Shown here: piece after piece, positions 1-7,044 of the stretch
Layout: each line of letters begins with the position of its first letter
Position numbering within the stretch: position 1 is the first letter of the stretch
Source: Clostridia bacterium
Lineage (GTDB): Bacteria > Bacillota > Clostridia > Oscillospirales > Acutalibacteraceae
Direction: 5' to 3'
Assembly: GCA_030536195.1 (NCBI GenBank)
Contig: JAUNQL010000020.1
Coordinates: 1 to 11,508, forward strand
Length of the DNA: 11,508 bases
The notes under the pieces: generated by a model
Told to the model about the DNA's origin: nothing
The model's input: only the letters and a program-made list of their open reading frames with translations
Databases searched by the model: none
Made by a program: the position numbers and the translations under genes

Positions 1-962
1 AAAAGGTAACAAGAGGACAGGGCGCAGGTGCTCGTCCAGAAATCGGTCAGCGCGCAGCTGAGGAGAGCAAGGACATCATCACAGATGCATTAAAGGGCAC
101 TGATATGATCTTCATCACAGCTGGTATGGGCGGTGGAACAGGTACTGGTGCTGCTCCTGTTATCGCTGCAACTGCTAAGGAAATGGGCATCTTGACAGTT
201 GGTATCGTTACAAAGCCATTTAGCTTCGAAGGTAAGCACCGTATGGAGCAGGCTGAGCAAGGTATCAAAGAGCTCGCTAAGAATGTTGACAGCCTTATTG
301 TTATCCCTAATGAACGTTTAAAGCTTCTCTCAGCTGAGAAGATTACTCTTGCAAATGCATTTGATGCAGCTGACGACATTCTTCGTCAGGGCGTTAAGTC
401 TATTTCTGAACTCGTTGCTAATGCAGGTTACATTAACCTTGACTTTGCTGATGTAAGCTCTATCATGCGTGATGCCGGTCATGCACACATGGGCGTTGGT
501 CGTGCAAATGGCAAGGATAAGGCTGAGCTTGCAGCAAATGCAGCTATCACTAGCCCACTTCTTGAGACAACAATTGATGGCGCTCATGGCGTTATCATTT
601 CTATCACAGCTTCTCCTGAGGTTGGTCTTGATGAGATCACACAGGCATCTGAGATTATCTCTGGTGCTGCTCATCCAGATGCAAACATCATTTGGGGTGT
701 TAGCTTCGATACTACTCTTCAGGATGAAATCATCGTAACAGTTGTAGCAACTGGCTTTGGTTCTGACGGCTTCAAGCGCGCAGAGATTAAGGACAGATAC
801 GAAGAGGCTACAGCAGAGACAGACAGCTTCTCAGGTATTATGAGTGGCGATGACGATATCATGGGATTCCCAGAGGACGACGACCAGCCAGCTGGTTCAA
901 GCTTCGGTATGGATGACGGCTATTTCGATGCCCTCGATGATATTTTCTCAAGCAGAAGCTAA
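1..962 (+). CDS. ftsZ: Cell division protein FtsZ, 3' part (5' end outside window)
   Basis: FtsZ is the tubulin-like GTPase that polymerises into the cytoplasmic Z-ring and recruits the division machinery. The reading frame is already open at base 3 and gives 319 codons before the TAA at 960-962. By comparison with Bacillus FtsZ about 63 N-terminal residues are missing. Visible landmarks are the T2-like stretch TRGQGAGARPEIG just after the left edge, the tubulin signature GGGTGTG (129-149), and the switch region FSFEGKHR. The T7 synergy loop follows as NLDFADV (about 432-452), then the late core strand WGVSFDTTLQDEIIVTVVATGF-type sequence. After the core comes an acidic linker rich in D, G and S. 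The last residues (GYFDALDDIFSSRS) do not match the usual C-terminal IPxFLR-like peptide that binds FtsA/SepF/ZapA. The ATG at 105 is internal to the gene and is not its start. Identity is certain; only the tail is unusual. Confidence 0.97.
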   Translation, partial: KVTRGQGAGARPEIGQRAAEESKDIITDALKGTDMIFITAGMGGGTGTGAAPVIAATAKEMGILTVGIVTKPFSFEGKHRMEQAEQGIKELAKNVDSLIVIPNERLKLLSAEKITLANAFDAADDILRQGVKSISELVANAGYINLDFADVSSIMRDAGHAHMGVGRANGKDKAELAANAAITSPLLETTIDGAHGVIISITASPEVGLDEITQASEIISGAAHPDANIIWGVSFDTTLQDEIIVTVVATGFGSDGFKRAEIKDRYEEATAETDSFSGIMSGDDDIMGFPEDDDQPAGSSFGMDDGYFDALDDIFSSRS

Positions 963-969
963 TTTATTA

Positions 970-998
970 TTGATTTTTACTTTTCACTGTGTTAAAAT
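970..998 (+). promoter_or_regulatory. Sigma-A-type promoter for rpmE
   Basis: A -35 box TTGATT (970-975) and a -10 box TAAAAT (993-998) are separated by exactly 17 bp, in the gap between the ftsZ stop and the rpmE start. Transcription would begin near 1005 and give a leader of about 35 nt. No terminator hairpin is visible after ftsZ, so rpmE may also receive readthrough. The call rests on box match and spacing only. Confidence 0.6.
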
Positions 999-1040
999 GC
1001 ACTAGTGTTTTAGAAAGATTTTGAACTCGAGGTGAAAAAG

Positions 1041-1253
1041 ATGAAAGAGGGAATCCACCCAAATTATGCACAGACAACTGTTAAGTGTGCATGCGGTGCT
1101 ACAATCGAGACTGCTTCTACAAAGGAAGATCTCCGTGTAGATATTTGCTCAAACTGTCACCCATTCTATACAGGTAAGCAGAAGCTTGTTGATACAGGCG
1201 GACGTGTTGACAGATTCAACAAGCGTTTTGAAAAGGCACAGCAGATGAAATAA
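1041..1253 (+). CDS. rpmE: Ribosomal protein bL31, zinc-binding form
   Basis: bL31 is a 50S ribosomal subunit protein that bridges to the small subunit. The 70-residue product begins MKEGIHPNY, the family's standard N-terminus. It carries Cys16, Cys18, Cys36 and Cys39 (CAC and CSNC), the four ligands of the zinc-containing C+ form, and the conserved HPFYTG and GRVDRFNKR stretches. A GTG at 1032 is in frame, but it would add MKK before the conserved start and would sit inside the ribosome binding site GAGGTG (1029-1034). The ATG at 1041 lies six bases after that site and is preferred. The gene has its own promoter and a strong terminator, so it is probably monocistronic. A C+ L31 can act as a zinc reserve, and a C- paralog may exist elsewhere in the genome. 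That is inference. Confidence 0.97.
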   Translation: MKEGIHPNYAQTTVKCACGATIETASTKEDLRVDICSNCHPFYTGKQKLVDTGGRVDRFNKRFEKAQQMK

Positions 1254-1260
1254 ACAGTTA

Positions 1261-1297
1261 AAGCCGGCACAACTTAAAGTGCCGGCTTATTGTTTTA
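1261..1297 (+). terminator. Intrinsic terminator after rpmE
   Basis: AAGCCGGCAC (1261-1270) and GTGCCGGCTT (1279-1288) form a perfect 10-bp G+C-rich stem with an 8-base loop. It is followed by the T-rich run ATTGTTTTATT. It starts seven bases after the rpmE stop codon. It also lies only about 30 bases before the adaptor gene start, so that gene depends on readthrough or on a promoter I cannot identify. Confidence 0.9.
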
Positions 1298-1320
1298 TTA
1301 ACGATGATGAGGCGTGTTAA

Positions 1321-2763
1321 ATGAAAGAGATTTGGCAAAATAAAAAAGCTAGAGCAGGATTGATATTTGGAGCAATTGTAATTGTTGCTTGTATTGTCCT
1401 TATGGTGGTTAAACTCACTGATAGGGGTACTCCTGTTGAGGTTACCAAGGTTGAAGTAAATGATGTAGAACAGCACTACGATACTGCTGGTGTTATGACA
1501 TCTGCTTCATCCGATAAATACTATGCCTACGTTGGTATGGTGGCAAAAGAAGTAAAAGTTGCGCCTGGAGACACCGTCTGTAAAGGTGATATACTTGCCA
1601 CTTTTGACACTTCCGTGCTAAATGAAGTGATTTCAGAGAAGCAAAAGGCTTTAAACGAGGCTCAAGAATCCTATAACAGCGCGGTTCAAGGCGTTGTTGA
1701 TTCGGAGAATCAAATTAAGGAAATCAACAATCAAATTGCTAAACTTAATGAGGAAAAAGCAAAACTTGACCCTAGCACAAGTTCATCGTCAAGTATTAAT
1801 CTTCCTGATTTTTCATCAATGACAGAGGAGGAGATTCGCGCATTTATTGATGAGATTTCATCAACAGATGTTAGTGAGTTATCAAACACTTCTCAGGCAA
1901 TAGATGCTGAAATAGCCATTTTAGAGGCAAGAAAATCATTGGCTGGCACAGGTTCACTTGATGCGATGGTGGATCTCTATAAGCAGAACCTCAATACAAA
2001 GCGTGCAGAGTACAATGCTGCGGTAGAGGAGAAACAGCTTTACGAAAAGGGAATAGTTGCACAGTCAGATGGTAAGGTTTCGGATGTTTATATCAAGGAA
2101 GGTCAGCCATACAAACTTGTTGAGGACAATTCAGGTAGCATGGATTTATCTTCACTTCTCTCTGGTATGGATACCTCATCACTTGACATAGGTAGCTTGC
2201 TTTCAAGCTTTACTGGAACAACTTCATCTTCACCTGAAAAGGGACTTGCAATTGTAGTTGATTACTACGATGGATATACAATAGGATTTACACTTGGTAA
2301 GTACGACCTTGAGACAGTCAAGGTTGGTATGCCTGCCAAGATAAACTATATTGACTATGAGTATGAAGGAGAGGTTTCATATATCTCTGCCACTGCTCAG
2401 ACAACTACTGATATTGTTAGCTCAATGATGGGCGGTTCTTCAACCACTACTTCAAGTAGCGTAGCAGCTGAAGTTACAATAACTAACCCAGACGAGAAAC
2501 TTGTTCTTGGCTTTGATGCCAAGGTCTCAATTCTCGTAGGCGAGAAGAAAAATGCTTTAACCATACCTGTTGAAGCCCTCATTATAGATGAGGAGAAAAC
2601 ATACGTATATGTAATTGAGGACGGTAAAGCAAAGCGTAAAGAGATTGAGGTAGGTATTTCCTCTGAAACTTATTACGAAGTAACTAAGGGACTTACCGAG
2701 GGCGATAGTGTAATACTTAACTCTTCCAAGATTTACGAAGGCGAAAAGGTATATGAACGTTAA
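1321..2763 (+). CDS. Membrane-fusion (HlyD/MacA-like) efflux adaptor subunit
   Basis: This 480-residue protein is the extracytoplasmic adaptor of a MacAB-like ABC export system. Domains in order: a short basic cytoplasmic end; one membrane anchor at about 12-32; and the first lipoyl half at about 74-96 (VAPGDTVCKGDILATFD). Two Glu/Lys/Gln-rich coiled-coil arms follow at about 98-150 and 192-243, with a Ser-rich hinge between them. Then come the second lipoyl half at about 244-263 (SDGKVSDVYIKEGQ), a Ser/Leu-rich insertion at about 271-304, a beta-barrel at about 307-410, and a membrane-proximal domain with the usual LTIPVEAL at 413-420. In a Gram-positive cell it would sit outside the membrane, bound to the permease. 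The ATG at 1321 follows a GATGAGG-type site (about 1305-1311). The stop overlaps the next gene by 11 bp, so the two are co-translated. Substrate is unknown. An ATPase gene, normally between adaptor and permease, is absent. Confidence 0.88.
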   Translation: MKEIWQNKKARAGLIFGAIVIVACIVLMVVKLTDRGTPVEVTKVEVNDVEQHYDTAGVMTSASSDKYYAYVGMVAKEVKVAPGDTVCKGDILATFDTSVLNEVISEKQKALNEAQESYNSAVQGVVDSENQIKEINNQIAKLNEEKAKLDPSTSSSSSINLPDFSSMTEEEIRAFIDEISSTDVSELSNTSQAIDAEIAILEARKSLAGTGSLDAMVDLYKQNLNTKRAEYNAAVEEKQLYEKGIVAQSDGKVSDVYIKEGQPYKLVEDNSGSMDLSSLLSGMDTSSLDIGSLLSSFTGTTSSSPEKGLAIVVDYYDGYTIGFTLGKYDLETVKVGMPAKINYIDYEYEGEVSYISATAQTTTDIVSSMMGGSSTTTSSSVAAEVTITNPDEKLVLGFDAKVSILVGEKKNALTIPVEALIIDEEKTYVYVIEDGKAKRKEIEVGISSETYYEVTKGLTEGDSVILNSSKIYEGEKVYER

Positions 2764-3976
2764 GGAAAACATAAGAATTGCGCTCATGGCTATTCGCGCG
2801 AATAAGATGCGCAGCTTCCTTACTATGCTTGGTATTATTATCGGCGTAGGTTCAGTTATTGCCATTATGACAATTGGTAATACTGGTAAGGACTTCCTTA
2901 TTCAAAAGATAAATGAAGCCGGTGGCCAAAGCGTATATATATCTGTTGAGTCGGACTCTGAGCGTTATACAATTGATGGTCTCACTGAGGATGATTTGGA
3001 TCTGATTCGCAGCATTGACATTGTCTCCTATGTCCTTCCAGAGGAGGATGACATGGGTGGACTTTCAACAAGGTCAATGCCGGATGGTATCTGCAGTATA
3101 ACGGCTGTTACAGATGACTATCAGCAAGCGATGAACATCAAAACCGACTATGGACGTTGGTTTAACAAGGACGAGGTTACGGCCCATGCCAAGGTCTGTC
3201 TTATCAGTGAGTATACAGCCAAGAACTTCTTCCATTCACAGAATCCAGTTGGTAAGACAATTGATATTCAGCTCAATGATCAGCTCATATCACTCAAGAT
3301 AATTGGTATTTCAACCGATGTTGAAAGCTCGCTTTTCTCGGTGGATGATATTGAGGAAATGATGGCCGGATTTGGAATGGAATTTGACTTTTCCAAGATT
3401 GGCTATGTCTATATGCCTGTGACGACCTATATGGACGTCTACGGCGAGACGGAGTATTCAGGTGTATCAGTTGTAACCTATGATGTAAATGACCTTGATA
3501 GGGCAGGAGCAGAGGCTGTGGGCATGCTCAATGCTCGTCATGGTGTGCTTGATGACTCCGTATATAAGGCAACCAATATGGCAACACTCGTTGACCTTCT
3601 TGATACAGTTATCAATGTATTTACGATATTCATCTCTAGCGTCGGTGCGATAAGTCTTGTCGTTGGTGGCGTAGGTGTTATGAATATTATGCTTGTATCG
3701 GTCACAGAGCGTACAAGAGAAATAGGAATCAGAAAAGCACTTGGTGCTCGCACCAATGTAATTCTTTTCCAATTCCTAACTGAGTCTGTAATTATCTGTG
3801 TTATCGGTGGTCTAATCGGAATGGCAATAGGTTTTGGCCTATCGTATGCGGTTTCCGTATTTATGGGTATCATTCAAGATATCAACAATTTTAATAGCTG
3901 TTGGTTTCTCATCAGCTATTGGTATTTTCTTTGGAATTTACCCGGCACGAAAAGCTGCGAAGATGCCGCCGATTGA
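2753..3976 (+). CDS. MacB/FtsX-type ABC transporter permease, C-terminus altered by frameshift
   Basis: This is the inner-membrane subunit of a MacB-like exporter. It has the family N-terminus (ENIRIALMAIRANKMRSFLT), a first membrane segment at about 20-42 (TMLGIIIGVGSVIAIMT), and a large extracytoplasmic MacB_PCD-like domain at about 45-280. The FtsX core follows, with membrane segments at about 285-312 and 338-368 around the cytoplasmic loop VTERTREIGIRKALGAR. The ATG at 2753 lies inside the end of the adaptor gene, with AAAAGG (2744-2749) just before it. After about residue 373 the frame leaves the family: it reads QDINNFNSCWFLISYW to a stop at 3976. The expected fourth membrane segment and tail continue in another frame to 3998 (separate entry). 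As read, the 407-residue product lacks the conserved PARKAAKMPPIEALR end and is probably defective. A one-base sequencing or assembly error is the main alternative. Confidence 0.87.
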   Translation: MNVKENIRIALMAIRANKMRSFLTMLGIIIGVGSVIAIMTIGNTGKDFLIQKINEAGGQSVYISVESDSERYTIDGLTEDDLDLIRSIDIVSYVLPEEDDMGGLSTRSMPDGICSITAVTDDYQQAMNIKTDYGRWFNKDEVTAHAKVCLISEYTAKNFFHSQNPVGKTIDIQLNDQLISLKIIGISTDVESSLFSVDDIEEMMAGFGMEFDFSKIGYVYMPVTTYMDVYGETEYSGVSVVTYDVNDLDRAGAEAVGMLNARHGVLDDSVYKATNMATLVDLLDTVINVFTIFISSVGAISLVVGGVGVMNIMLVSVTERTREIGIRKALGARTNVILFQFLTESVIICVIGGLIGMAIGFGLSYAVSVFMGIIQDINNFNSCWFLISYWYFLWNLPGTKSCEDAAD

Positions 3977-3998
3977 GGCACTTCGCCAAACAGGTTAA
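3870..3998 (+). pseudogene. Out-of-frame 3' end of the MacB/FtsX permease gene
   Basis: In the frame one base ahead of the permease, codons from about 3870 encode FKISTILIAVGFSSAIG, then IFFGIYPARKAAK and MPPIEALRQTG, ending at the TAA 3996-3998. This is the canonical last membrane segment and cytoplasmic end of MacB-type permeases. The shift needed is equivalent to one extra base (or two lost) somewhere around 3861-3885. Restoring it would give about 414 residues, the normal family size. I see no ribosome binding site or start here, so this is a displaced end of the same gene and not a separate one. Confidence 0.87.
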
Positions 3999-4000
3999 AA

Positions 4001-4040
4001 AATAAGCCTTCCCGATAATCGGGAAGGCTTTATTTTTATT
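4001..4040. terminator. Bidirectional terminator between convergent genes
   Basis: AAGCCTTCCCGA (4004-4015) and TCGGGAAGGCTT (4019-4030) form a perfect 12-bp stem with a three-base loop. On the + strand it is followed by TATTTTTATT; on the - strand the flank reads TTATTTTTTAA. It can therefore end both the transporter transcript and the convergent ireB transcript. It begins just after the restored permease stop at 3998 and abuts the stop codon of the opposing gene at 4036. Confidence 0.9.
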
Positions 4041-4341
4041 GTGCATCCTTTAATGCTCTCTCAAGCCAGATGGAACCGATGTCCATAGCGTTGTAAAGAC
4101 CTGTCTTTTCAGATGTCTTGATGATGCGCTTTGCTGGTGAGATTTCAGGGTCTGTTGAGATGAGCTGTACTGATACTTTCTCAGCCATCTCCATGTCACC
4201 GTCCTTTGTTGTGCTCTTGATAGTGAGCATAACAACGAATGGGTCATACATGTTACCGTAGTACAGTGTGTTACCCTGTCTTACTAAAGGCTTGCCTTTG
4301 TAGGTGAGGAATTCATCCTTTTTTGCAGCCAATTTATTCAT
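4036..4341 (-). CDS. Conserved-looking protein of unknown function, coupled to ireB
   Basis: I do not recognise a named family for this 101-residue soluble protein. It has no signal peptide or membrane segment. Visible features are a Lys-rich start (MNKLAAKKDEFLTYKGKPLVR), a beta-like run with aromatic residues (NTLYYGNMYDPFVVMLTI), a central acidic stretch, and a C-terminal helix (DIGSIWLERALKDAQ). Its ATG shares the bases ATGA (4338-4341) with the ireB stop, so it is very probably translated by reinitiation after ireB. AAAGG directly abuts the ATG, which is too close for a normal ribosome site and fits coupling. A TTG at codon 4 would have better spacing and is an alternative start. The gene ends against a strong terminator. 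In many Firmicutes ireB is followed by ruvX/yrrK and a UPF0473 gene; this product resembles neither. Its coupling to ireB suggests a related role, which is inference only. Confidence 0.85.
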   Translation of the reverse strand: MNKLAAKKDEFLTYKGKPLVRQGNTLYYGNMYDPFVVMLTIKSTTKDGDMEMAEKVSVQLISTDPEISPAKRIIKTSEKTGLYNAMDIGSIWLERALKDAQ

Positions 4342-4583
4342 CCTTTCAAGAACTCACGAACGAGTGTCTGTAAAAGTTCATCTCTGTCGATCTTTCTGAT
4401 AAGACTACGTGCGTTGTTGTGAGTTGTTATATATGTTGGGTCCTCAGAGAGGATGTAACCTACTATCTGACTGATAGGGTTGTATCCCTTCTCTTTAAGA
4501 GCTTCGTAAACTTCGCCCAATATTTCCTTCATCTGAGCATCAGAATCTTCTTTGATAGAGAACTGGATGGTTTTATCTGTCAT
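4338..4583 (-). CDS. ireB: IreB-family regulatory phosphoprotein (UPF0297)
   Basis: The 81-residue product matches the small UPF0297/IreB family across its whole length. It includes the hallmark stretches EALKEKGYNPISQIVGYILS and EDPTYITTHNNARSLIRK, followed by RDELLQTLVREFLKG. In Enterococcus faecalis IreB is a substrate of the PASTA-domain Ser/Thr kinase IreK and negatively affects cephalosporin resistance. Its reported phosphorylated threonines lie near the N-terminus, and Thr2 and Thr5 here occupy the corresponding positions by eye. The ATG at 4583 follows GGAGG (complement of 4591-4595) with 7-base spacing. A good promoter lies in the 67-bp gap after pheT, so the gene can be transcribed alone; no terminator separates it from pheT, so readthrough is also possible. 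The downstream gene overlaps it by 4 bp. The family assignment is strong; the role in this organism is inferred. Confidence 0.95.
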   Translation of the reverse strand: MTDKTIQFSIKEDSDAQMKEILGEVYEALKEKGYNPISQIVGYILSEDPTYITTHNNARSLIRKIDRDELLQTLVREFLKG

Positions 4584-4614
4584 ATTTATACCTCCAACTG
4601 ATGTAGTAAAAGAT

Positions 4615-4643
4615 ATTATACATTAAATATGTGAAATATACAA
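4615..4643 (-). promoter_or_regulatory. Sigma-A-type promoter for ireB and its partner gene
   Basis: Read on the - strand, TTGTAT (4643-4638) and TATAAT (4620-4615) are separated by exactly 17 bp. The -10 box is a perfect consensus. Transcription would begin near 4608, about 25 bases before the ireB start, leaving room for the GGAGG ribosome site. The -35 box lies 8 bases beyond the pheT stop codon. Confidence 0.75.
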
Positions 4644-4650
4644 CGTTTAA

Positions 4651-7032
4651 TTAGCCTCTGAGTACTGCTCCGAGTTCCTCTGCAGCCTTCAAAGCCTTCT
4701 TAACAGCGCTATTTACTTCCTCATCTGTGAGGGTGTGCTCTGCTGATCTGAAGCGAAGGTTGAATGCAACGGACTTCTTGTTTTCGCCAACCTGAGCGCC
4801 CTGATATACATCGAAGAGGTCGATGTTTTCAAGAATCTTGCCTGCCGCAGCAGAGAGTGCCTTCTCAATCTTGAGAACTGGCATGTCTGCGTCGACAACA
4901 AAAGCAAGGTCACGTGTTGTTGCTGGGAACTTTGGAAGTGCCTTGTAGATACGAACAAGGTCGGATTTCTCAAAGAGATACTCAACATCAATCATTGCAA
5001 CATAGGCACGTGTGCCGATTTCAAAGTTGTCGAGAACACCTGGGTGAACCTCGCCAAGGATGGCAACTTCCTTGTCTTCGATTGTGATTGAAGCAGTTCT
5101 GCCTGGGTGGAAGATAGGACAGGTCTTAACTGGCTCTACGTCGTAGTCAGCAATGCCACAAGTTGAGAGAATCTTCTCAACGATACCCTTGAGTGAGTAG
5201 TATGTGTAGTCCTTGCCATACATACCAAGTACGAGCTGCTGGTTCTCGTTTGGAAGCTCGTCCTTGCCGTTATTCTCATAAACAGTAGCGAGTTCGTAAA
5301 GAGCAGCCTTGTCGTTCTTTCTTGTGTAGTTGCGGCCAAGAACCTCAAGCATTGATGGGATAGAGATTGTTCTCATAACGCTTGTGTCCTCACCGAGTGG
5401 GTTTGAAATTGTAACACAGTCGCGAAGTTTTGAATCCTCTGGAAGACGGATTTTATCATAAGCGCGAGGGCTGATGAATGAGAATGTCTGTGTCTCTGAA
5501 AGACCACAGCTCATTGCTGTCTTCTCGAGGAGATTATTGAATTTCTGACGAGGTGTCAAAGTTGCCTTTGCTACACCTGAGAGCTCTCTTGTTGGGATAT
5601 TGTTGTAACCGTAGAAACGAGCAATCTCCTCTGAGAGGTCTGCCTGGTGCTCAATATCAATTCTGAAAGCAGGGGCTGTTACCTTGCCGTCCTCAACTGT
5701 GAAGCCGATCTTGCGAAGGATTTCAGCCTGCTCATCAGCAGATACTTCGATACCGATGAACTTGTTTGTCCACTCTGGCATGAATGGGAGAACTACTGGC
5801 TCCTTTGGAGTTGCGTAGTTGTCGATCATGCCGTTTACAACATCACCAGCGTCAAGCATTTGAACGAGCTCAAGAGCACGGCGAAGACATACGTCACAGT
5901 CGTCTGGGTTGAGCTGCTTTTCGAAGCGCGCAGAGGACTCTGTGCGCATACCAAGGCCCTTTGCGGCACGGCGTACAGCGACACCATTGAAGCATGCTGA
6001 CTCAAATACGATAGTATTTGTGTCATCCATGATTCCAGAGTACTCGCCGCCCATAACGCCGGCAACAGCAACGGGTGCCTTCTCATCAGCGATGACCATC
6101 ATCTCCTCTGTGAGAGTGCGCTCTTCGCCGTCGAGAGTTGTGATTGTTTCACCCTTCTTAGCGTTACGAACGATAACGTGGTTACCGTTTAAGTATCTGA
6201 GGTCAAATGCGTGCATTGGCTGGCCGTATTCAAGCATTACGTAGTTTGTGATATCTACGATGTTGTTGATTGGACGAACGCCCTCTGCACGGAGTCTCTC
6301 TCTCATCCAACGAGGGGATGGAGCAACTCTAACATTTTTAACTACTGCACCACAGTATCTGTAGCACTTGTCGTTGCACTCGATGTCAACCTTGAGGTAG
6401 TCCTTGACATCTTCGATGCCAGGCTTAACCTCTGGAGTGTGGAGTTTGAGCTCTACACCATAAGTTGCAGCTGTCTCCCTTGCAAGACCGATGATTGAGA
6501 GGCAATCAGGTCTGTTTGAAGTGATTTCAAACTCAACTACTGTGTCATCATATCCGATAGCTGTGCGGATGTCTGTGCCAACTGTCTTGTCACAGTCGTC
6601 GCCGAGGATAAAGATACCATCCTCAATAGCGTATGGGAAATCGTGAACTGTGAGGCCGAGTTCACCGAGTGAGCAGAGCATACCACGTGACTCAAGTCCG
6701 CGGAGCTTACCTGCTGTAATCTTATCGCCTGATGCGATAGTTGATTTATGTCTTGCTACTGGGACATAGTCGCCCTTTGAAACGTTCTGTGCACCAGTGA
6801 TAATCTGGATGATTTCACCTGAGCCATCGTCAATTTTGCAAACCCAGAGGTGGTCTGAGTCAGGGTGACGTTCGATTTCCTCTACGTGACCTACTACGAT
6901 GTTCTCAAGTACTGCACCTTCGTGCTCATATGACTCAACTTTTGAGCCGGAAATTGTAAGTGCTTCCGCGAAGTTTCTGTCAGTGTCATCTACCTGAACG
7001 AATTCGGCAAGCCATCTCTTAGATAAATTCAT
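4651..7032 (-). CDS. pheT: Phenylalanine--tRNA ligase beta subunit
   Basis: PheT forms the cytoplasmic alpha2-beta2 enzyme with PheS that charges tRNA-Phe; the beta chain binds tRNA and edits mischarged Tyr-tRNA. The 793-residue length is normal for the bacterial family. Domains in order: an OB-fold tRNA-binding domain at about 41-150 (RHPDSDHLWVCKID at 55-68); B3/B4 editing region at about 210-385 with SNRPDCLS (172-179) just before it and GQPMHAFD at 270-277; B5 at about 405-475; a catalytic-like core at about 490-690; and the ferredoxin-fold anticodon-binding (FDX-ACB) domain at about 700-793 (KFPATTRDLAFVVD). The ATG at 7032 follows AGGGGGTG, which directly abuts the pheS stop. The gap to pheS is 12 bases, so the two genes are one operon under the T-box leader. 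Nothing looks missing or broken. Confidence 0.99.
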   Translation of the reverse strand: MNLSKRWLAEFVQVDDTDRNFAEALTISGSKVESYEHEGAVLENIVVGHVEEIERHPDSDHLWVCKIDDGSGEIIQIITGAQNVSKGDYVPVARHKSTIASGDKITAGKLRGLESRGMLCSLGELGLTVHDFPYAIEDGIFILGDDCDKTVGTDIRTAIGYDDTVVEFEITSNRPDCLSIIGLARETAATYGVELKLHTPEVKPGIEDVKDYLKVDIECNDKCYRYCGAVVKNVRVAPSPRWMRERLRAEGVRPINNIVDITNYVMLEYGQPMHAFDLRYLNGNHVIVRNAKKGETITTLDGEERTLTEEMMVIADEKAPVAVAGVMGGEYSGIMDDTNTIVFESACFNGVAVRRAAKGLGMRTESSARFEKQLNPDDCDVCLRRALELVQMLDAGDVVNGMIDNYATPKEPVVLPFMPEWTNKFIGIEVSADEQAEILRKIGFTVEDGKVTAPAFRIDIEHQADLSEEIARFYGYNNIPTRELSGVAKATLTPRQKFNNLLEKTAMSCGLSETQTFSFISPRAYDKIRLPEDSKLRDCVTISNPLGEDTSVMRTISIPSMLEVLGRNYTRKNDKAALYELATVYENNGKDELPNENQQLVLGMYGKDYTYYSLKGIVEKILSTCGIADYDVEPVKTCPIFHPGRTASITIEDKEVAILGEVHPGVLDNFEIGTRAYVAMIDVEYLFEKSDLVRIYKALPKFPATTRDLAFVVDADMPVLKIEKALSAAAGKILENIDLFDVYQGAQVGENKKSVAFNLRFRSAEHTLTDEEVNSAVKKALKAAEELGAVLRG

Positions 7033-7044
7033 GAAAGCACCCCC

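Noticed and set aside
263..274. CRISPR array, IS element, tRNA or prophage signal anywhere in the window
   Set aside because: No spaced direct repeats, transposase or integrase motifs, or cloverleaf-like sequences were seen on either strand. The coordinates given are only a placeholder for this window-wide negative.
1032..1040. GTG start for rpmE
   Set aside because: It overlaps the ribosome binding site and adds residues before the conserved L31 start; ATG 1041 fits the family.
1228..1256. TTGAAA with TAAACA 17 bp downstream as a promoter for the adaptor gene
   Set aside because: The -10 match is poor, and transcripts from it would run straight into the rpmE terminator.
3467..3873. Open frames on the - strand inside the permease gene
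   Set aside because: They oppose conserved FtsX codons and show no recognisable protein signal.
3861..3900. Programmed ribosomal frameshifting in the permease gene
   Set aside because: I see no slippery heptamer, rare or stop codon at the shift, or stimulatory hairpin, and this family is not known for recoding. A simple indel is more likely.
5647..6498. Long open frames on the + strand inside pheT
   Set aside because: They are antisense shadows of a gene with clear domain matches throughout, and they have no family features or ribosome sites.
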